From NCBI GenBank assembly GCA_016219645.1, contig JACRLR010000007.1, positions 248,001 through 312,000 of the forward strand: a stretch of 64,000 nt of DNA. Reading direction: 5' to 3'. The DNA comes from Nitrospirota bacterium (GTDB lineage: Bacteria; Nitrospirota; Nitrospiria; Nitrospirales; Nitrospiraceae). Under the pieces are notes generated by a model. It was not told the origin of the DNA. It worked only from the letters and a program-made list of their open reading frames with translations, and ran no database searches. Shown here in pieces: positions 34,675 to 44,541 of this stretch (its first letter is position 1; each line of letters opens with the position of its first letter). A program made the position numbers and the translations under genes.

Positions 34675-36852
34675 ATGGCTGGCCGACCGGTTCTGCTGCT
34701 CACCCCTCCGCTCACTCAGCTGAATACCCCCTATCCATCCACCGCTTTTCTCACGGGGTTCCTCCGTTCACAGGGAATCGCCTGTCGCCAGGCCGATCTT
34801 GGGATCGAAATGGTGCTGCGCCTATTTAGCCGGGCGGGGCTTCAGCAGGTGTTTGATTTGGTTCGTGAGCAGGGAGAGAAATTGCCTGAGGAGGCAACGC
34901 AGATGCTCGCCATGGAGCAAGCTTATCTGGACAAGATTGCTCCCGTGATGGAATTTCTGCAGGGACGCAATCCTGCCTTGGCCGTACACCTGGCTCGAGT
35001 CGGTGTCTTACCACAGGGGCCCAGATCACGCGGAAGATCGGCATTCGCTCGCAGGGTGCCCATGGAAGACCGGGCGAAACAATATGCGACCTGGTTTCTC
35101 GAAGACCTGGCGGATCTGGTGCAGGCGACGATTTCGCCGCATTTTGCGCTCAGCCGATATGCAGAACATATCGCACGTTCAGCATCCTCTTTCACTGCCA
35201 TGGAAACGGCCTTGGCGGAGCCACCAAGCCTGACCGATCAATTCATGCTGGATGCTCTGTGGGCTCACATCGATCGTCTAGACCCATCGCTCGTGGGGCT
35301 ATCCGTTCCATTTCCCGGCAATCTCTATGGAGGTTTTCGAATTGCCCAGGCCATCAAGCAACGCCAGCCCAATATTCTTGTCGTCCTCGGGGGAGGCTAT
35401 GCCAATACCGAACTGCGCCGCGTCAGCGATCCCCGCGTGTTCGACTATGTGGATTTCATCACCTTGGATGACGGCGAACGTCCGTTGCTCTCGCTCGTGG
35501 AACACCTGGCTGGAACCAGGCCGCGCACGGCCCTTTGCCGCACCTTCTATCGAGACGCGGGTCGTGTCATCTACACACACGACCCCTCCGCGAGAGATTT
35601 CACCATGGGCGATGTCGGCTGCCCGACATACGATGGGCTCAAGCTCGATCGCTATCTGACGATTCTTGACAGTACCAACCAGATGCATCGCCTCTGGTCG
35701 GAGGGCCATTGGAATAAACTCACGGTTGCCCACGGCTGTTATTGGAAACAATGCACATTTTGCGACGTCGGGCTCAACTACATCAGTCGCTATGAGATGA
35801 CGCCGACAGATCGGCTCATCCAACAGATTGAGAAGTTGGTCGCGGAAACCGGGAGCCGGGGATTTCACTTTGTCGACGAAGCAGCGCCACCCGCGGCTTT
35901 GAAGGCACTCGCCTTGGCGCTCCTTGAAAGAGGCCTCACGATTTCATGGTGGGGCAATATCAGATTTGAAGAAGCCTTTACCCCAGACCTCTGCCGTCTC
36001 CTGGCCGCCTCAGGCTGCATCGCTGTGACGGCGGGACTCGAAGCCGCGTCGGACCGCATTCTCTCGAAGATCAAGAAGGGCATTACTGTCGACCAGACGG
36101 CACTGGTCGCTGCAGCCTTTAAGGAGGCCGGGATACTGATACATGCCTATCTGATGTATGGCTGTCCGTCCGAAACGATTCAAGAGACTGTCGATTCGCT
36201 GGAGCGAGTTCGCCAGTTAGTTGCGGCTGGCCTGATACAATCTGCCTTTTGGCATCGGTTTACCACGACGGCCCACAGCCCCATTGGCCTCAATCCCACC
36301 GCAAACGGTATCCGCATTGTAGGCCCGGAGTTTCATGGTTTCGCCGAGAATGATTTGATACATCAGGACCGTCTGGCCAAAACCCCGGAGTGGCTCGGCG
36401 AAGGCCTACGTCGATCCATGCTGAACTATCTCGAAGACCGCGGGCTTAGACTGGATGTGCGGGAGTGGTTCGATCATTCCGTCCCCAAGCCACGAGTAGC
36501 AGCAACATGGGTACGCCGACTGCTAAACAACCGACAGATGGAGGACAATCCTCAAGCTGAACGGCGCTTGGTCTGGCTCGGTGGACAACCAGTTTGTGAA
36601 ACTGTGGGAAATAGGACGCGACTCATTTTCACGGGACGAACCAGCAATCACGTCCTGACACTTGCCAAGCAACAAGCTCAGTGGCTTGACGATCTGATTC
36701 GCCAATCGACACCGCAACACAACCTATCGAATCCCTACCCCCTACTCCAAAAAACGAAAACCACGTTTCCAGGAACCGCTCGCGAATTTGAACACTTTCT
36801 CGGCTCTACCTCCTGGGGAAAAGTTCGCTCAGCTGGCCTGTTACTCGTATAG
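34675..36852 (+). CDS. B12-binding-type radical SAM protein
   Basis: 725 aa. The N-terminal part resembles a cobalamin-binding Rossmann region (VGLSVPFPGNLYGGFRIAQ; VVLGGGYANTE; DFITLDDGERPLLSL). The radical SAM domain has its cluster motif as HGCYWKQCTFCD, with four residues between the first two cysteines instead of three. Further motifs: FVDEAAPP, WWGNIRFE and LEAASDRILSKIKKGI. Such enzymes use an iron-sulfur cluster and S-adenosylmethionine for methylations or rearrangements; the substrate cannot be named. No pathway neighbours help. Confidence 0.88.
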   Translation: MAGRPVLLLTPPLTQLNTPYPSTAFLTGFLRSQGIACRQADLGIEMVLRLFSRAGLQQVFDLVREQGEKLPEEATQMLAMEQAYLDKIAPVMEFLQGRNPALAVHLARVGVLPQGPRSRGRSAFARRVPMEDRAKQYATWFLEDLADLVQATISPHFALSRYAEHIARSASSFTAMETALAEPPSLTDQFMLDALWAHIDRLDPSLVGLSVPFPGNLYGGFRIAQAIKQRQPNILVVLGGGYANTELRRVSDPRVFDYVDFITLDDGERPLLSLVEHLAGTRPRTALCRTFYRDAGRVIYTHDPSARDFTMGDVGCPTYDGLKLDRYLTILDSTNQMHRLWSEGHWNKLTVAHGCYWKQCTFCDVGLNYISRYEMTPTDRLIQQIEKLVAETGSRGFHFVDEAAPPAALKALALALLERGLTISWWGNIRFEEAFTPDLCRLLAASGCIAVTAGLEAASDRILSKIKKGITVDQTALVAAAFKEAGILIHAYLMYGCPSETIQETVDSLERVRQLVAAGLIQSAFWHRFTTTAHSPIGLNPTANGIRIVGPEFHGFAENDLIHQDRLAKTPEWLGEGLRRSMLNYLEDRGLRLDVREWFDHSVPKPRVAATWVRRLLNNRQMEDNPQAERRLVWLGGQPVCETVGNRTRLIFTGRTSNHVLTLAKQQAQWLDDLIRQSTPQHNLSNPYPLLQKTKTTFPGTAREFEHFLGSTSWGKVRSAGLLLV

Positions 36853-36982
36853 CAAACTGCGGGAAAATATTTCGACACACTGACCTTCAATCGTAAATTA
36901 TCATTCCCTGCCCGAGCCCTTCGAACTTGACTCTTCTATTGCGTGATGAGACGTTATCGCCCAGAAGAAAGGGAACGTACCT

Positions 36983-37318
36983 ATGCTTCTGATCCAGACC
37001 GCTGCACTCTTTGTTCTCACGGCCCTTGCCGAAATCGTCGGCTGCTTTCTACCGTACCTCTGGCTTCGCAAGGACGGATCAATCTGGCTATTGGTTCCGG
37101 CAGCGCTCAGCCTCGCTGCCTTTGTCTGGCTCCTCACGCTCCACCCGGCCGCCAGCGGACGGGTCTACGCTGCCTATGGCGGCGTCTATGTGGCCACGGC
37201 CCTCGTCTGGCTGAAGGTCGTGGATGGCGAGAAACTCTCCGTCTTCGACTGGACTGGAGCCGGAATTGCCATTCTTGGTATGGCGGTCATCGTTTTCGGC
37301 TGGACTGCAAAGGAGTAA
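36983..37318 (+). CDS. YnfA/UPF0060 family small membrane protein
   Basis: 111 aa with four predicted transmembrane helices. Family signatures [39 protein letters not shown] and [17 protein letters not shown] are all present and the length is typical. It belongs to the small-multidrug-resistance-like fold; transport function is weakly established. Confidence 0.95.
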   Translation: MLLIQTAALFVLTALAEIVGCFLPYLWLRKDGSIWLLVPAALSLAAFVWLLTLHPAASGRVYAAYGGVYVATALVWLKVVDGEKLSVFDWTGAGIAILGMAVIVFGWTAKE

Positions 37319-37454
37319 TACCACAGGCTCAATCCCCTCCCACTATCAAGGCATTACTCCTCCTCTCGTCCATCGTCTTGCCCTTGTCAACGCGGGCACT
37401 TCCTAAGCCTGCACGTTTGGGATAAAAGACAAACAACGAGCAGGAGACTCAAAC

Positions 37455-37520
37455 TGGTTTGTTTTATTTCTCCGGTTCATCTGGTCTGTCTGGTTTAACC
37501 AAACAAACCACACCAAATAA
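37455..37520. repeat. 9-bp-period repeat hairpin (array A6)
   Basis: TGGTTTGTT, TTATTTCTC, CGGTTCATC, TGGTCTGTC, TGGTTTAAC, then CAAACAAAC, CACACCAAA. The centre TGGTTTAACCAAACA folds directly. Confidence 0.75.
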
Positions 37521-37570
37521 CGGTCTTCTCCTGCTGGCGCGCTACTTCAACATCCTGGATCACATACAAA

Positions 37571-37601
37571 GGGCGGGAGCAGCTCACGGCCGCCCCCGCC
37601 C
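37571..37601 (-). terminator. Probable terminator of the peroxiredoxin gene
   Basis: On the minus strand GGGCGGG pairs with CCCGCCC around a short GC-rich inner part, followed by TTTG; 29 bp past the stop. Confidence 0.5.
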
Positions 37602-37630
37602 CTAATACCGGATACCGGTCAAACCTCTCG

Positions 37631-38266
37631 TTACTTGTTCGGCTGTGGAGTATAGCGCAGGTAGGGCTTCACGACTGTGAAGCCTTTGGGAAACAGCGTC
37701 TTTGCTTCAGCATCGTTTACAGCCGGGGTGATGATGCAGTCTTCTCCATCCTTCCAGTTGGCCGGCGTCGCCACCTTGAACTTCGAGGTCAACTGAAGAG
37801 AGTCGACTACCCTCAATAATTCATCAAAGTTTCGACCACATGAAGCAGGATAGGTCAACGTTAACTTGACCTTCTTGTCCGGCCCGACAATGAAAACTGA
37901 TCGAACCGTCATGTTATCGATCGCGTTCGGATGGATCATGTCGTAGAGGGTCGCAACCTTCTTGTCAGGATCGGCGATGATCGGGTAATTCATCGTCGTC
38001 TTTTGCGTCTCATTGATATCGTTGATCCAGCCCTTGTGCGAATCCAGAGGGTCGACACTGACGGCAATCACTTTGACTCCGCGCTTCTTGAACTCCGGAG
38101 TAATCTTCGCGACTGTCCCTAGTTCCGTGGTACAAACCGGGGTATAGTCCTTCGGGTGCGAGAAAAGAATTCCCCAACCGCCACCCAGCCACTCGTGGAA
38201 GTTGATCGTTCCTTCTGTCGTCTCTGCTGTGAAATTCGGTGCTTCGTCTCCCAATCGTACTGCCAT
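37631..38266 (-). CDS. 1-Cys (Prx6-type) peroxiredoxin
   Basis: 211 aa. The peroxidatic cysteine lies in HPKDYTPVCTTELG; the length and the long C-terminal arm (ANWKDGEDCIITPAVND) place it with the Prx6/1-Cys group. It reduces hydrogen peroxide and alkyl hydroperoxides in the cytosol. A strong GGAGG lies just before the ATG. It is the last complete chromosomal gene before the island. Confidence 0.96.
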   Translation of the reverse strand: MAVRLGDEAPNFTAETTEGTINFHEWLGGGWGILFSHPKDYTPVCTTELGTVAKITPEFKKRGVKVIAVSVDPLDSHKGWINDINETQKTTMNYPIIADPDKKVATLYDMIHPNAIDNMTVRSVFIVGPDKKVKLTLTYPASCGRNFDELLRVVDSLQLTSKFKVATPANWKDGEDCIITPAVNDAEAKTLFPKGFTVVKPYLRYTPQPNK

Positions 38267-38595
38267 GGTACCCTCCGTTCTGGATAAGTCAGTAATAATG
38301 AAGATCTACGGCCCTAGCTGAGCTACGATACTGCGCTTGGCCTGGAGACTTCAAGAGGGACAAGTTCTCGAAAGTTTTGCAATACTAGAATCTTTTTCCT
38401 TACCCCAATGACCTTATGAATTTCGAGCTTCGTGAAAGGTGCACGACGGAGTCGGATACCAAGAAGCCGTATAGTCTGGTTCAACCAGACAAACAAACAA
38501 ACAAAACAGACCCGATCTACCAGATCGATTCACCTAGAGGGCAAGGATGGCAGGACGGCACGATGAAATAACCAGCATATGGAGAAGAAGACCTA
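38267..38595. other. Region between peroxiredoxin start and tRNA-Arg
   Basis: Should contain the peroxiredoxin promoter (reading minus). It holds the 9-bp-period array at 38477-38530 just beyond the tRNA 3' end. No gene. Confidence 0.5.
38477..38530. repeat. 9-bp-period repeat hairpin (array A7)
   Basis: TGGTTCAAC, CAGACAAAC, AAACAAACA, AAACAGACC, CGATCTACC, AGATCGATT. Possible 3' stop for tRNA-Arg. Confidence 0.65.
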
Positions 38596-38673
<78 letters not shown>

Positions 38674-38690
38674 TTCACTTTTTCAATTAC

Positions 38691-39578
38691 TTATGTGCGC
38701 TTATTAGCAGAATAAGTAGCAATGTTCTCGGCTAGTGTTCCCCTAGTGTTCTCTTGGAGGTATTTGTGAACCTTTTGAGCCGCTTGCGTCAAGTCCCGCT
38801 CCTCAATCGCATTGTATCGCTTCCACATCTTCTCTGACTTATGGCCAACGATCTTCATAGCGGTTGCTGTGTCCACCCCTGCCCTTCGTAGATTTGTGGA
38901 GGCACAGTGGCGGAGGTCGTGGAATCGAAAGTCTGAGATGCCGGCATCCTTCAGAGCAGTTTTAAAAGATCGGCTCACACGCTGGAGAGGTTTCCCCTCA
39001 TAAGTGAAGACATGTCGGGAGACAGCTTCGGTTGTCGCCGTCGTAAGGGTCCGAACCTTGGCAAGGCGTTGAAGTGTCATTTTAACGTCCGGAGTCATTG
39101 GCACCTGTCGTGCCGTCTTGGTCTTCGTATCGAGAGACCGCAACGTGATGAAACCTCGCTTTATATCGACCCGATCCCATGTCAGGCCAACAATTTCACT
39201 GAACCGCTGCCCTAACTGATAGGCAGTGAGAAGGACAGGACGCAAATGCGGCTTAGCTGCCTGATACAACTTGCTCCATTCTTCATCGCTCAATACCCTA
39301 TCGCGTTCGTTCTCCGGATTGGGCATCGGAACTTTTGATGCAGGATTGCTCTGAAGCAGTCCCCTCCGGATCGCCACATTCAGACAATGCTTCAGGGCAA
39401 TGTGATCGTGATTGACCGTCTGCACGCTCGCTGGATTGCCGTTCTTCTTCCTCCGCTGTCCCCTGAAGGCCTCTACGTCCTGCGGTCTGATCTCTGACAG
39501 TATCTTCCCGCCAAAAAAAGGGACCAAATGCCCCTCCACACTGTGTGATCGCCCAACGAAGGAGCGAAGCGACTTCAC
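38691..39578 (-). CDS. Tyrosine recombinase/integrase, N-terminally shortened
   Basis: 295 aa from a GTG. Catalytic residues are visible: Arg in TAYQLGQRFSEIVGLTW, H-x-x-R in FRFHDLRHCASTNL, His in IVGHKSEKM and Tyr in WKRYNAIEE. The core-binding domain begins abruptly at KSLRSFVGRSHS; about 60-80 residues (arm-binding domain and part of the core-binding domain) are missing. The IS element lies 12 bp before the GTG. On the far side of the IS the same frame meets a TAA within six codons. It is therefore probably a decayed integrase. It should have inserted the island into the tRNA-Arg gene next to it. Confidence 0.85.
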   Translation of the reverse strand: MKSLRSFVGRSHSVEGHLVPFFGGKILSEIRPQDVEAFRGQRRKKNGNPASVQTVNHDHIALKHCLNVAIRRGLLQSNPASKVPMPNPENERDRVLSDEEWSKLYQAAKPHLRPVLLTAYQLGQRFSEIVGLTWDRVDIKRGFITLRSLDTKTKTARQVPMTPDVKMTLQRLAKVRTLTTATTEAVSRHVFTYEGKPLQRVSRSFKTALKDAGISDFRFHDLRHCASTNLRRAGVDTATAMKIVGHKSEKMWKRYNAIEERDLTQAAQKVHKYLQENTRGTLAENIATYSANKRT

Positions 39579-39593
39579 TTCCTCTAGCCCTAG

Positions 39594-41107
39594 GAGCCTG
39601 TCCGAGTAATGGTCGGCAATGAGTGCCGAGCGGTATGTTCTCGGCGAGGTACGACAGCGAGACGTGATAATTCAGCTAGCCGCCGCCGTGTCGGCCAGGT
39701 GTGAGGGCGTCATCCTCTCGCTTTGGCCAGTTTCAGCCTGTTGTGCACGCTACAGAGCAACCTCCACTCACCAGCGACCTGCGACAGGCCCCGCAACAAG
39801 AACTGCCTGAACCCACGCGCCTGCTTGATCTGGCCAAACACGGGTTCGACCACCTGCTTGCGTAGACGATAGCGACTGCGATACCCAGCGCGTTTCAGGC
39901 GGATCGTCATCGCGTGGACTCGCGGCATCGGGACGGTCTTGCGCCTACCGACGGCCGAAGCCGCCCCGTGTTTCTGCCGCCCCGTGGCGACATAGCCTCG
40001 CACGTGGTGGCGATTCAACGCCGTGAGATTGTGTTCGAAACAATACCCCGCATCTGCCGAGAGCTCCCACGCCTGTCGGCCCGTGTTCGCTTTGATGGAC
40101 GCCAGCATCGGCGCGAGTTGGTGCGCGTCGCGGGCCTGGTGCGTCAACCCCTGCGCGACGATCACCTGGTGCGCGGCATCGACGGCCGCTTGGGCGTTAT
40201 CGCTTTGGATGAATCCGTCCTGCGTCTTCATGATGCGACTGTCCGGATCGGTGAAATTGCGCTGCGCGCGGTCGTGGGGCGTGCCGGAAGGATTCTTCGC
40301 CGGACGGCCTCGTCGAGGGCGATCCGCAGGAAGATCGGCCGTCCGCGTCTTGCCCAAGGCATTGGCCTGTGCCTCGGCTTCCAAGGCCGCTTTTGCGGCG
40401 CGGATCTTCTCCACCCGGTGCTGCTTGTTCGTCACCCACTCCGGCCGCGCGTCCCCCCGCCGGTCGACGCCCTACGCCGCGTCCTCGTGCGCGTCGCTGG
40501 TCGCGGCCTGTGCCAACCACTGGGCAACCTCGGCGGCCAGCGCCGGTTCGGCGGTCTGCCTCCGGCTGTAGCTCATGGCCGTATGCTTGGAGGCGTTGGC
40601 GCGGATCTTCGTCCCATCTAATGCGACGGGGCCCACGCGCACCAATCCCGCCTGTTGGCACAGCTGGAGCACCTGCGTGAACCGTCCACTCAGCGCCGGC
40701 CGGTGCCGTTTTCGAAAGTCGCTGATCGTGCGAAAATCTGGACTCTGCCGCGCCGTCACGGCCATGAAGTCCACCCGCTCCTCACAGGCCTTCGCGATCC
40801 GTCGTGACGCGTAGACCCCTTGGCTGTACGCATACAGCAGGAGGGCGGTCATCATCGTGGGATCATACGGCGGGAACCCACGTTCTTCGGTGTAGGGCGT
40901 CAGGATTGCCGACACATCCAGCGACTCGCGAACGAGGTCCCGCACGAAGTGAGCAAGATGCCCGGCGGGCACCAGCTCCTGCACGGATGGAGGAAGCCGT
41001 ACCGGCTGATCGACGTCCCAGGATGTGAATGTTTTAGCCATACGGCAGAGGAACCACCACGCGCGCTGGCTGTCCAGTCCAAAATGGCGCATTACTCGGA
41101 CAGGCTC
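39594..41107. mobile_element. IS1182-family insertion sequence (1,514 bp)
   Basis: Terminal inverted repeats GAGCCTGTCCGAGTAATG (39594-39611 and inverted 41090-41107) are perfect over 18 bp. Both ends are flanked by CTAG (39590-39593 and 41108-41111), read as a 4-bp target duplication. It contains one transposase gene, broken by a stop codon, and sits at the 5' end of the integrase. Confidence 0.9.
39710..41041 (-). pseudogene. IS1182-family transposase with in-frame amber stop
   Basis: Two open segments lie in the same frame, 39710-40435 and 40472-41041, separated by TAG at 40472-40474 (AHEDAA-stop-GVDRRGDARPEW). Start MAKTFTSWDVDQPVRLPPSV at 41041 is typical of the family. The first part has the N-terminal domain (RGFPPYDPTMMTALLLYAYS; SPDFRTISDFRKRH); the second the DDE region (DGFIQSDNAQAAVDA; ELSADAGYC; VVEPVFGQIKQARGFR). 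A single base change would restore a product of about 443 aa, so it was inactivated recently. Confidence 0.9.
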
Positions 41108-41386
41108 CTAGATCCACAAAACCTTTTTACATAGAGCCGTTGGACTACAAATGATCAGTGAAACTCTTACAGCGAGAAGGATTTGAGTGTCGAAGGTATG
41201 TAACATGGGCGAGCAGGGATCTATCAGGCTGGCAAGAACGCACGATGGAAGACTTGGTGCTAAAAGATCGCTTTCAATACCACCCCAACCAGGATTGCAT
41301 ACGAGTGACGGAGATGACTGGTTCCATTGGAGGCCACTACTCACAAGTGGGTGCTTTCCCTTGGGGAAAAGCGTATTCTTCGCCCC

Positions 41387-44209
41387 ATGCCTAGTCCCGA
41401 AGATCAAGCCCGTGAGCACATCGACCAGGCGCTGGAAAAGTGCGGCTGGAAAGTTCAGGACTTCAAAAGCGCCAATCTCGGAGCAGGCAGGGGCGTGGTG
41501 CTGAGAAATTTTCCCCTCGTGAGTGGGCACGGCTTTGCGGATTATCTCCTCTATGTGGACGGCAAGGCAGCCGGCATCATCGAAGCCAAGAAAAAAGGCG
41601 TGACTCTCATCGGCGTGGAAGTCCAGGCCGAGAAGTATAGCAAGGGCCTCCCCACGGACTTACCCGCCTATATCCGACCATTGCCCTTCCTGTATCAGAG
41701 CACCGGCGTGGAAACGCGATTCACGAATGGTCTCGATCCCCAACCTCGCAGCCGCCCTGTGTTCAGCTTCCATCGACCTGCGACGCTGGCCGCCTTAATC
41801 CCCCAGCGCAGCGAAGCCCCAAAGGATTTGCACGGCGCGTCCCTAGCTGCAGAAACAGCGACGACTCTCCGCGCTCGCTTGAAGACGCTGCCACCTCTGA
41901 GCACCACCGGCCTCTGGCCTGCACAAGTCACCGCCATCAATAATCTCGAAAAGTCGCTGGCTCAAGATCGTCCTCGCGCCTTGATCCAAATGGCCACCGG
42001 CAGCGGCAAGACCTTCACCGCCATCAACTTCATCTACCGGCTCATCAAGTTCGGCGGCGCGCGCCGCGTGCTCTTCCTCGTCGATCGTGGCAACCTCGGC
42101 GACCAGACGCTCAAAGAATTTCAGCAGTATGTCTCGCCGTACAACAACTTCAAGTTCACCGAAGAGTTCATCGTCCAGCGGCTGGCGGGCAACACACTGG
42201 ATACCACCGCGCGGGTCTGCATCAGCACCATCCAGCGCATGTACTCCATGCTGAAGGGCAGGGAGCTCTCTGAAGAGGACGAAGAAGCCTCCGTGTCCGG
42301 CCTCGAACGGCTCTTCAAACAACCAGAGCCCATTGACTACAATCCCGCCATCCCCATCGAGACCTTCGACGTCATCGTCACCGACGAATGCCACCGGTCC
42401 ATCTACAACCTTTGGGCGCAGGTGCTGGAATACTTCGATGCCCACCTCATTGGCCTCACCGCCACGCCCAACAAGCAGACCTTCGGCTTCTTCAATCAGA
42501 ACCTCGTCATGGAATACTCGCACGAGCAGGCCGTAGCCGACGGCGTCAACGTCAACTACGACGTGTACCGCATCCGCACCGCGATAACTCAGGCGGGCTC
42601 GACGGTCGATGCAGGGTACAGCGTGCAGGTGATGAATCGAGAAACGCGCGCAAAACGTTGGGAGAGGCTTGACGACGACTTCGCCTACGATCCCGACCAG
42701 CTCGACCGCGACGTGGTCGCACCGGACCAGATCCGCACCATCGTCAAAGCCTTCAAGGAGAAGCTCTTCACCGACATCTTTCCCGGCCGCACCGAGGTGC
42801 CCAAGACCCTCATCTTCGCGAAGGACGACGCCCACGCGGAGAACATCGTCGAAATCCTCCGCGAGGAGTTCGGCAAGGGCAACGAATTCGCCCAGAAGAT
42901 CACCTATCGCACCACCGGGGTGAATCCCAAGGATCTCATCAAGACCTTTCGCAATAGCTACCATCCCCGCATCGCCGTCACCGTGGACATGATCGCCACC
43001 GGCACCGACATCAAGCCCGTCGAGATCGTCGTCTTCATGCGCGCGGTCAAATCCCGCACCTTCTTCGAACAGATGAAGGGCCGGGGCGTCCGCGTCATCA
43101 AGCCGGATGATCTGAAGGCGGTCACGCCGGATGCCACAAGCAAAGACCACTTCGTCATCGTCGACACCGTCGGCGTCTGCGAACAAGATAAGACCGACGC
43201 GCGACCAATGGAGAAAAAGCCCAGCGTCGCCTTCGATAAGCTGCTCCAAGCCGTGGCACTGGGGAATACGGAAGAGGACGTGCTCATCAGCATCGCAGGA
43301 CGGCTGGCCCGCATGGAACACCGCATCACGAAGGAAGATGAACAGGCCATTAGTAAAGTAAGTGGCGGCTTCTCACTCAAAGACCTGAGTCGTCACTTGG
43401 TGGAAGCCGTGAACCCGGATCGTCACGCCGAACGGGCCAAGCTCGACGCAGGACTTCCGGCAGATTCCACAAAGCCCATCAGTGAACAGGCCATGACATC
43501 GGCGGCGACCAAGCTCATCAAAGACGCCGTCACCCCGCTCCACGATCCGAAGCTGCGCGAATTGCTGATCGAGATCAAGAAGAAGAACGAACTCACCATC
43601 GACCATGTCAGCCAGGATCAAGTCATCGAAGCAGGCTTCAGCGCCGACGCCCTGGCCCGCGCCCGTACCATCGTGCAGTCGTTCGAGCAGTTCATCACAC
43701 AGCACAAAGATGAGATCACCGCCCTGCAAGTGCTCTACAGCAAGCAGTACAAACAGCGGCTCAAGTTCGAGGACATCAAGGATTTGGCCCATGCCATCGA
43801 AAAGCCGCCCTACCTCTGGAACGAATCTCAGCTTTGGCAGGCCTACGCCGCATTGGAAAAATCAAAAGTCAAAGGCGCGAGCAGCAAGCGCATCCTCACA
43901 GACCTTGTCTCTCTCGTTCGTTTCGCCACACATCAGGACAATGAGTTGGTCCCATTTCCTGAGAAGGTCAACGCCAACTTTAACATTTGGCTAGGGGAGC
44001 AAGAGAGCCGTGGGAAGAAGTTCACGGACGAGCAGCGCCACTGGCTGGAGATGATCCGCGATCATATCGCCGCAAACCTTGTGGTTGAGCCTGACGACTT
44101 CGAGTATGTGCCCTTTGCTCAAGAAGGTGGGTTGGGGAAAGTACATCAGTTGTTTCCAGAGGGCCTTCAGACCATAATAGAAACCTTGAATGTGGCCCTG
44201 GTGGCCTAG
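41387..44209 (+). CDS. hsdR: Type I restriction enzyme, HsdR subunit (EcoEI-like)
   Basis: 940 aa from the ATG at 41387; a 20-codon longer frame has no family support. The nuclease motif is FADYLLY...IIEAKKK (Asp about 52, EAK about 66-68). Helicase motor motifs are MATGSGKTF (about 203-210), TDECHRS (about 332-338) and a late RGVRV box. The C-terminal 200 residues (IDHVSQDQVIEAGFSADAL, YVPFAQEGGLGKVHQLFP) match the EcoEI R C-terminal domain, which docks to the methylase. It translocates and cuts unmodified DNA. Its hsdS and hsdM partners lie 2 and 6 kb downstream, separated by cargo genes. Confidence 0.95.
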   Translation: MPSPEDQAREHIDQALEKCGWKVQDFKSANLGAGRGVVLRNFPLVSGHGFADYLLYVDGKAAGIIEAKKKGVTLIGVEVQAEKYSKGLPTDLPAYIRPLPFLYQSTGVETRFTNGLDPQPRSRPVFSFHRPATLAALIPQRSEAPKDLHGASLAAETATTLRARLKTLPPLSTTGLWPAQVTAINNLEKSLAQDRPRALIQMATGSGKTFTAINFIYRLIKFGGARRVLFLVDRGNLGDQTLKEFQQYVSPYNNFKFTEEFIVQRLAGNTLDTTARVCISTIQRMYSMLKGRELSEEDEEASVSGLERLFKQPEPIDYNPAIPIETFDVIVTDECHRSIYNLWAQVLEYFDAHLIGLTATPNKQTFGFFNQNLVMEYSHEQAVADGVNVNYDVYRIRTAITQAGSTVDAGYSVQVMNRETRAKRWERLDDDFAYDPDQLDRDVVAPDQIRTIVKAFKEKLFTDIFPGRTEVPKTLIFAKDDAHAENIVEILREEFGKGNEFAQKITYRTTGVNPKDLIKTFRNSYHPRIAVTVDMIATGTDIKPVEIVVFMRAVKSRTFFEQMKGRGVRVIKPDDLKAVTPDATSKDHFVIVDTVGVCEQDKTDARPMEKKPSVAFDKLLQAVALGNTEEDVLISIAGRLARMEHRITKEDEQAISKVSGGFSLKDLSRHLVEAVNPDRHAERAKLDAGLPADSTKPISEQAMTSAATKLIKDAVTPLHDPKLRELLIEIKKKNELTIDHVSQDQVIEAGFSADALARARTIVQSFEQFITQHKDEITALQVLYSKQYKQRLKFEDIKDLAHAIEKPPYLWNESQLWQAYAALEKSKVKGASSKRILTDLVSLVRFATHQDNELVPFPEKVNANFNIWLGEQESRGKKFTDEQRHWLEMIRDHIAANLVVEPDDFEYVPFAQEGGLGKVHQLFPEGLQTIIETLNVALVA

Positions 44210-44234
44210 TCTAGCGTGAAGGAGGAACGCGGCC

Positions 44235-44465
44235 ATGAAAGCTGACGCGAAAAATATTCTGGAAGAGGCCATGCACTTGGAGCCGAGTACCCGTGCCCTT
44301 ATTGCCGAGACACTCTTGGAAAGCCTCGATTTCGAGGAGGACTTTGAGATCTCACAGGCGTGGCAGGATGAGATTCAGCGCCGTTGCGAGCAGATCGATC
44401 GTGGAGAAGTCGGGCTGATTGACTCCGATACCGTGATGGCTGAACTTCGGAAGAAGCACGCCTGA
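44235..44465 (+). CDS. Addiction-module component-type antitoxin
   Basis: 76 aa. ILEEAMHLEPSTRALIAETLLESLD...WQDEIQRRCEQIDRGEV matches the putative addiction module component family (TIGR02574), the antitoxin half of many RelE/ParE pairs. The expected toxin is not next to it; the following gene is a TIGR04255 protein. An orphan antitoxin or a remnant. GGAGG precedes the ATG by 9 nt. Confidence 0.85.
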   Translation: MKADAKNILEEAMHLEPSTRALIAETLLESLDFEEDFEISQAWQDEIQRRCEQIDRGEVGLIDSDTVMAELRKKHA

Positions 44466-44541
44466 TACACGTCCGGTGGGCCCCAGCTTGAACACACTGT
44501 TGGGCCTTCCTTTTCCGAGCGAAAGAACTTAGAATTCAGCC

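Larger units (their letters stand above)
37319..37630. other. Convergent intergenic region with repeat hairpin and terminator
   Basis: Holds the 9-bp array at 37455-37520 and a GC-rich hairpin at 37571-37601. No gene. Confidence 0.6.

Noticed and set aside
41843-43321. 492-codon minus-strand frame inside hsdR
   Set aside because: Antisense to a well-supported HsdR; the Asp/Gly/Val-rich product is what high-GC codons read backward give.
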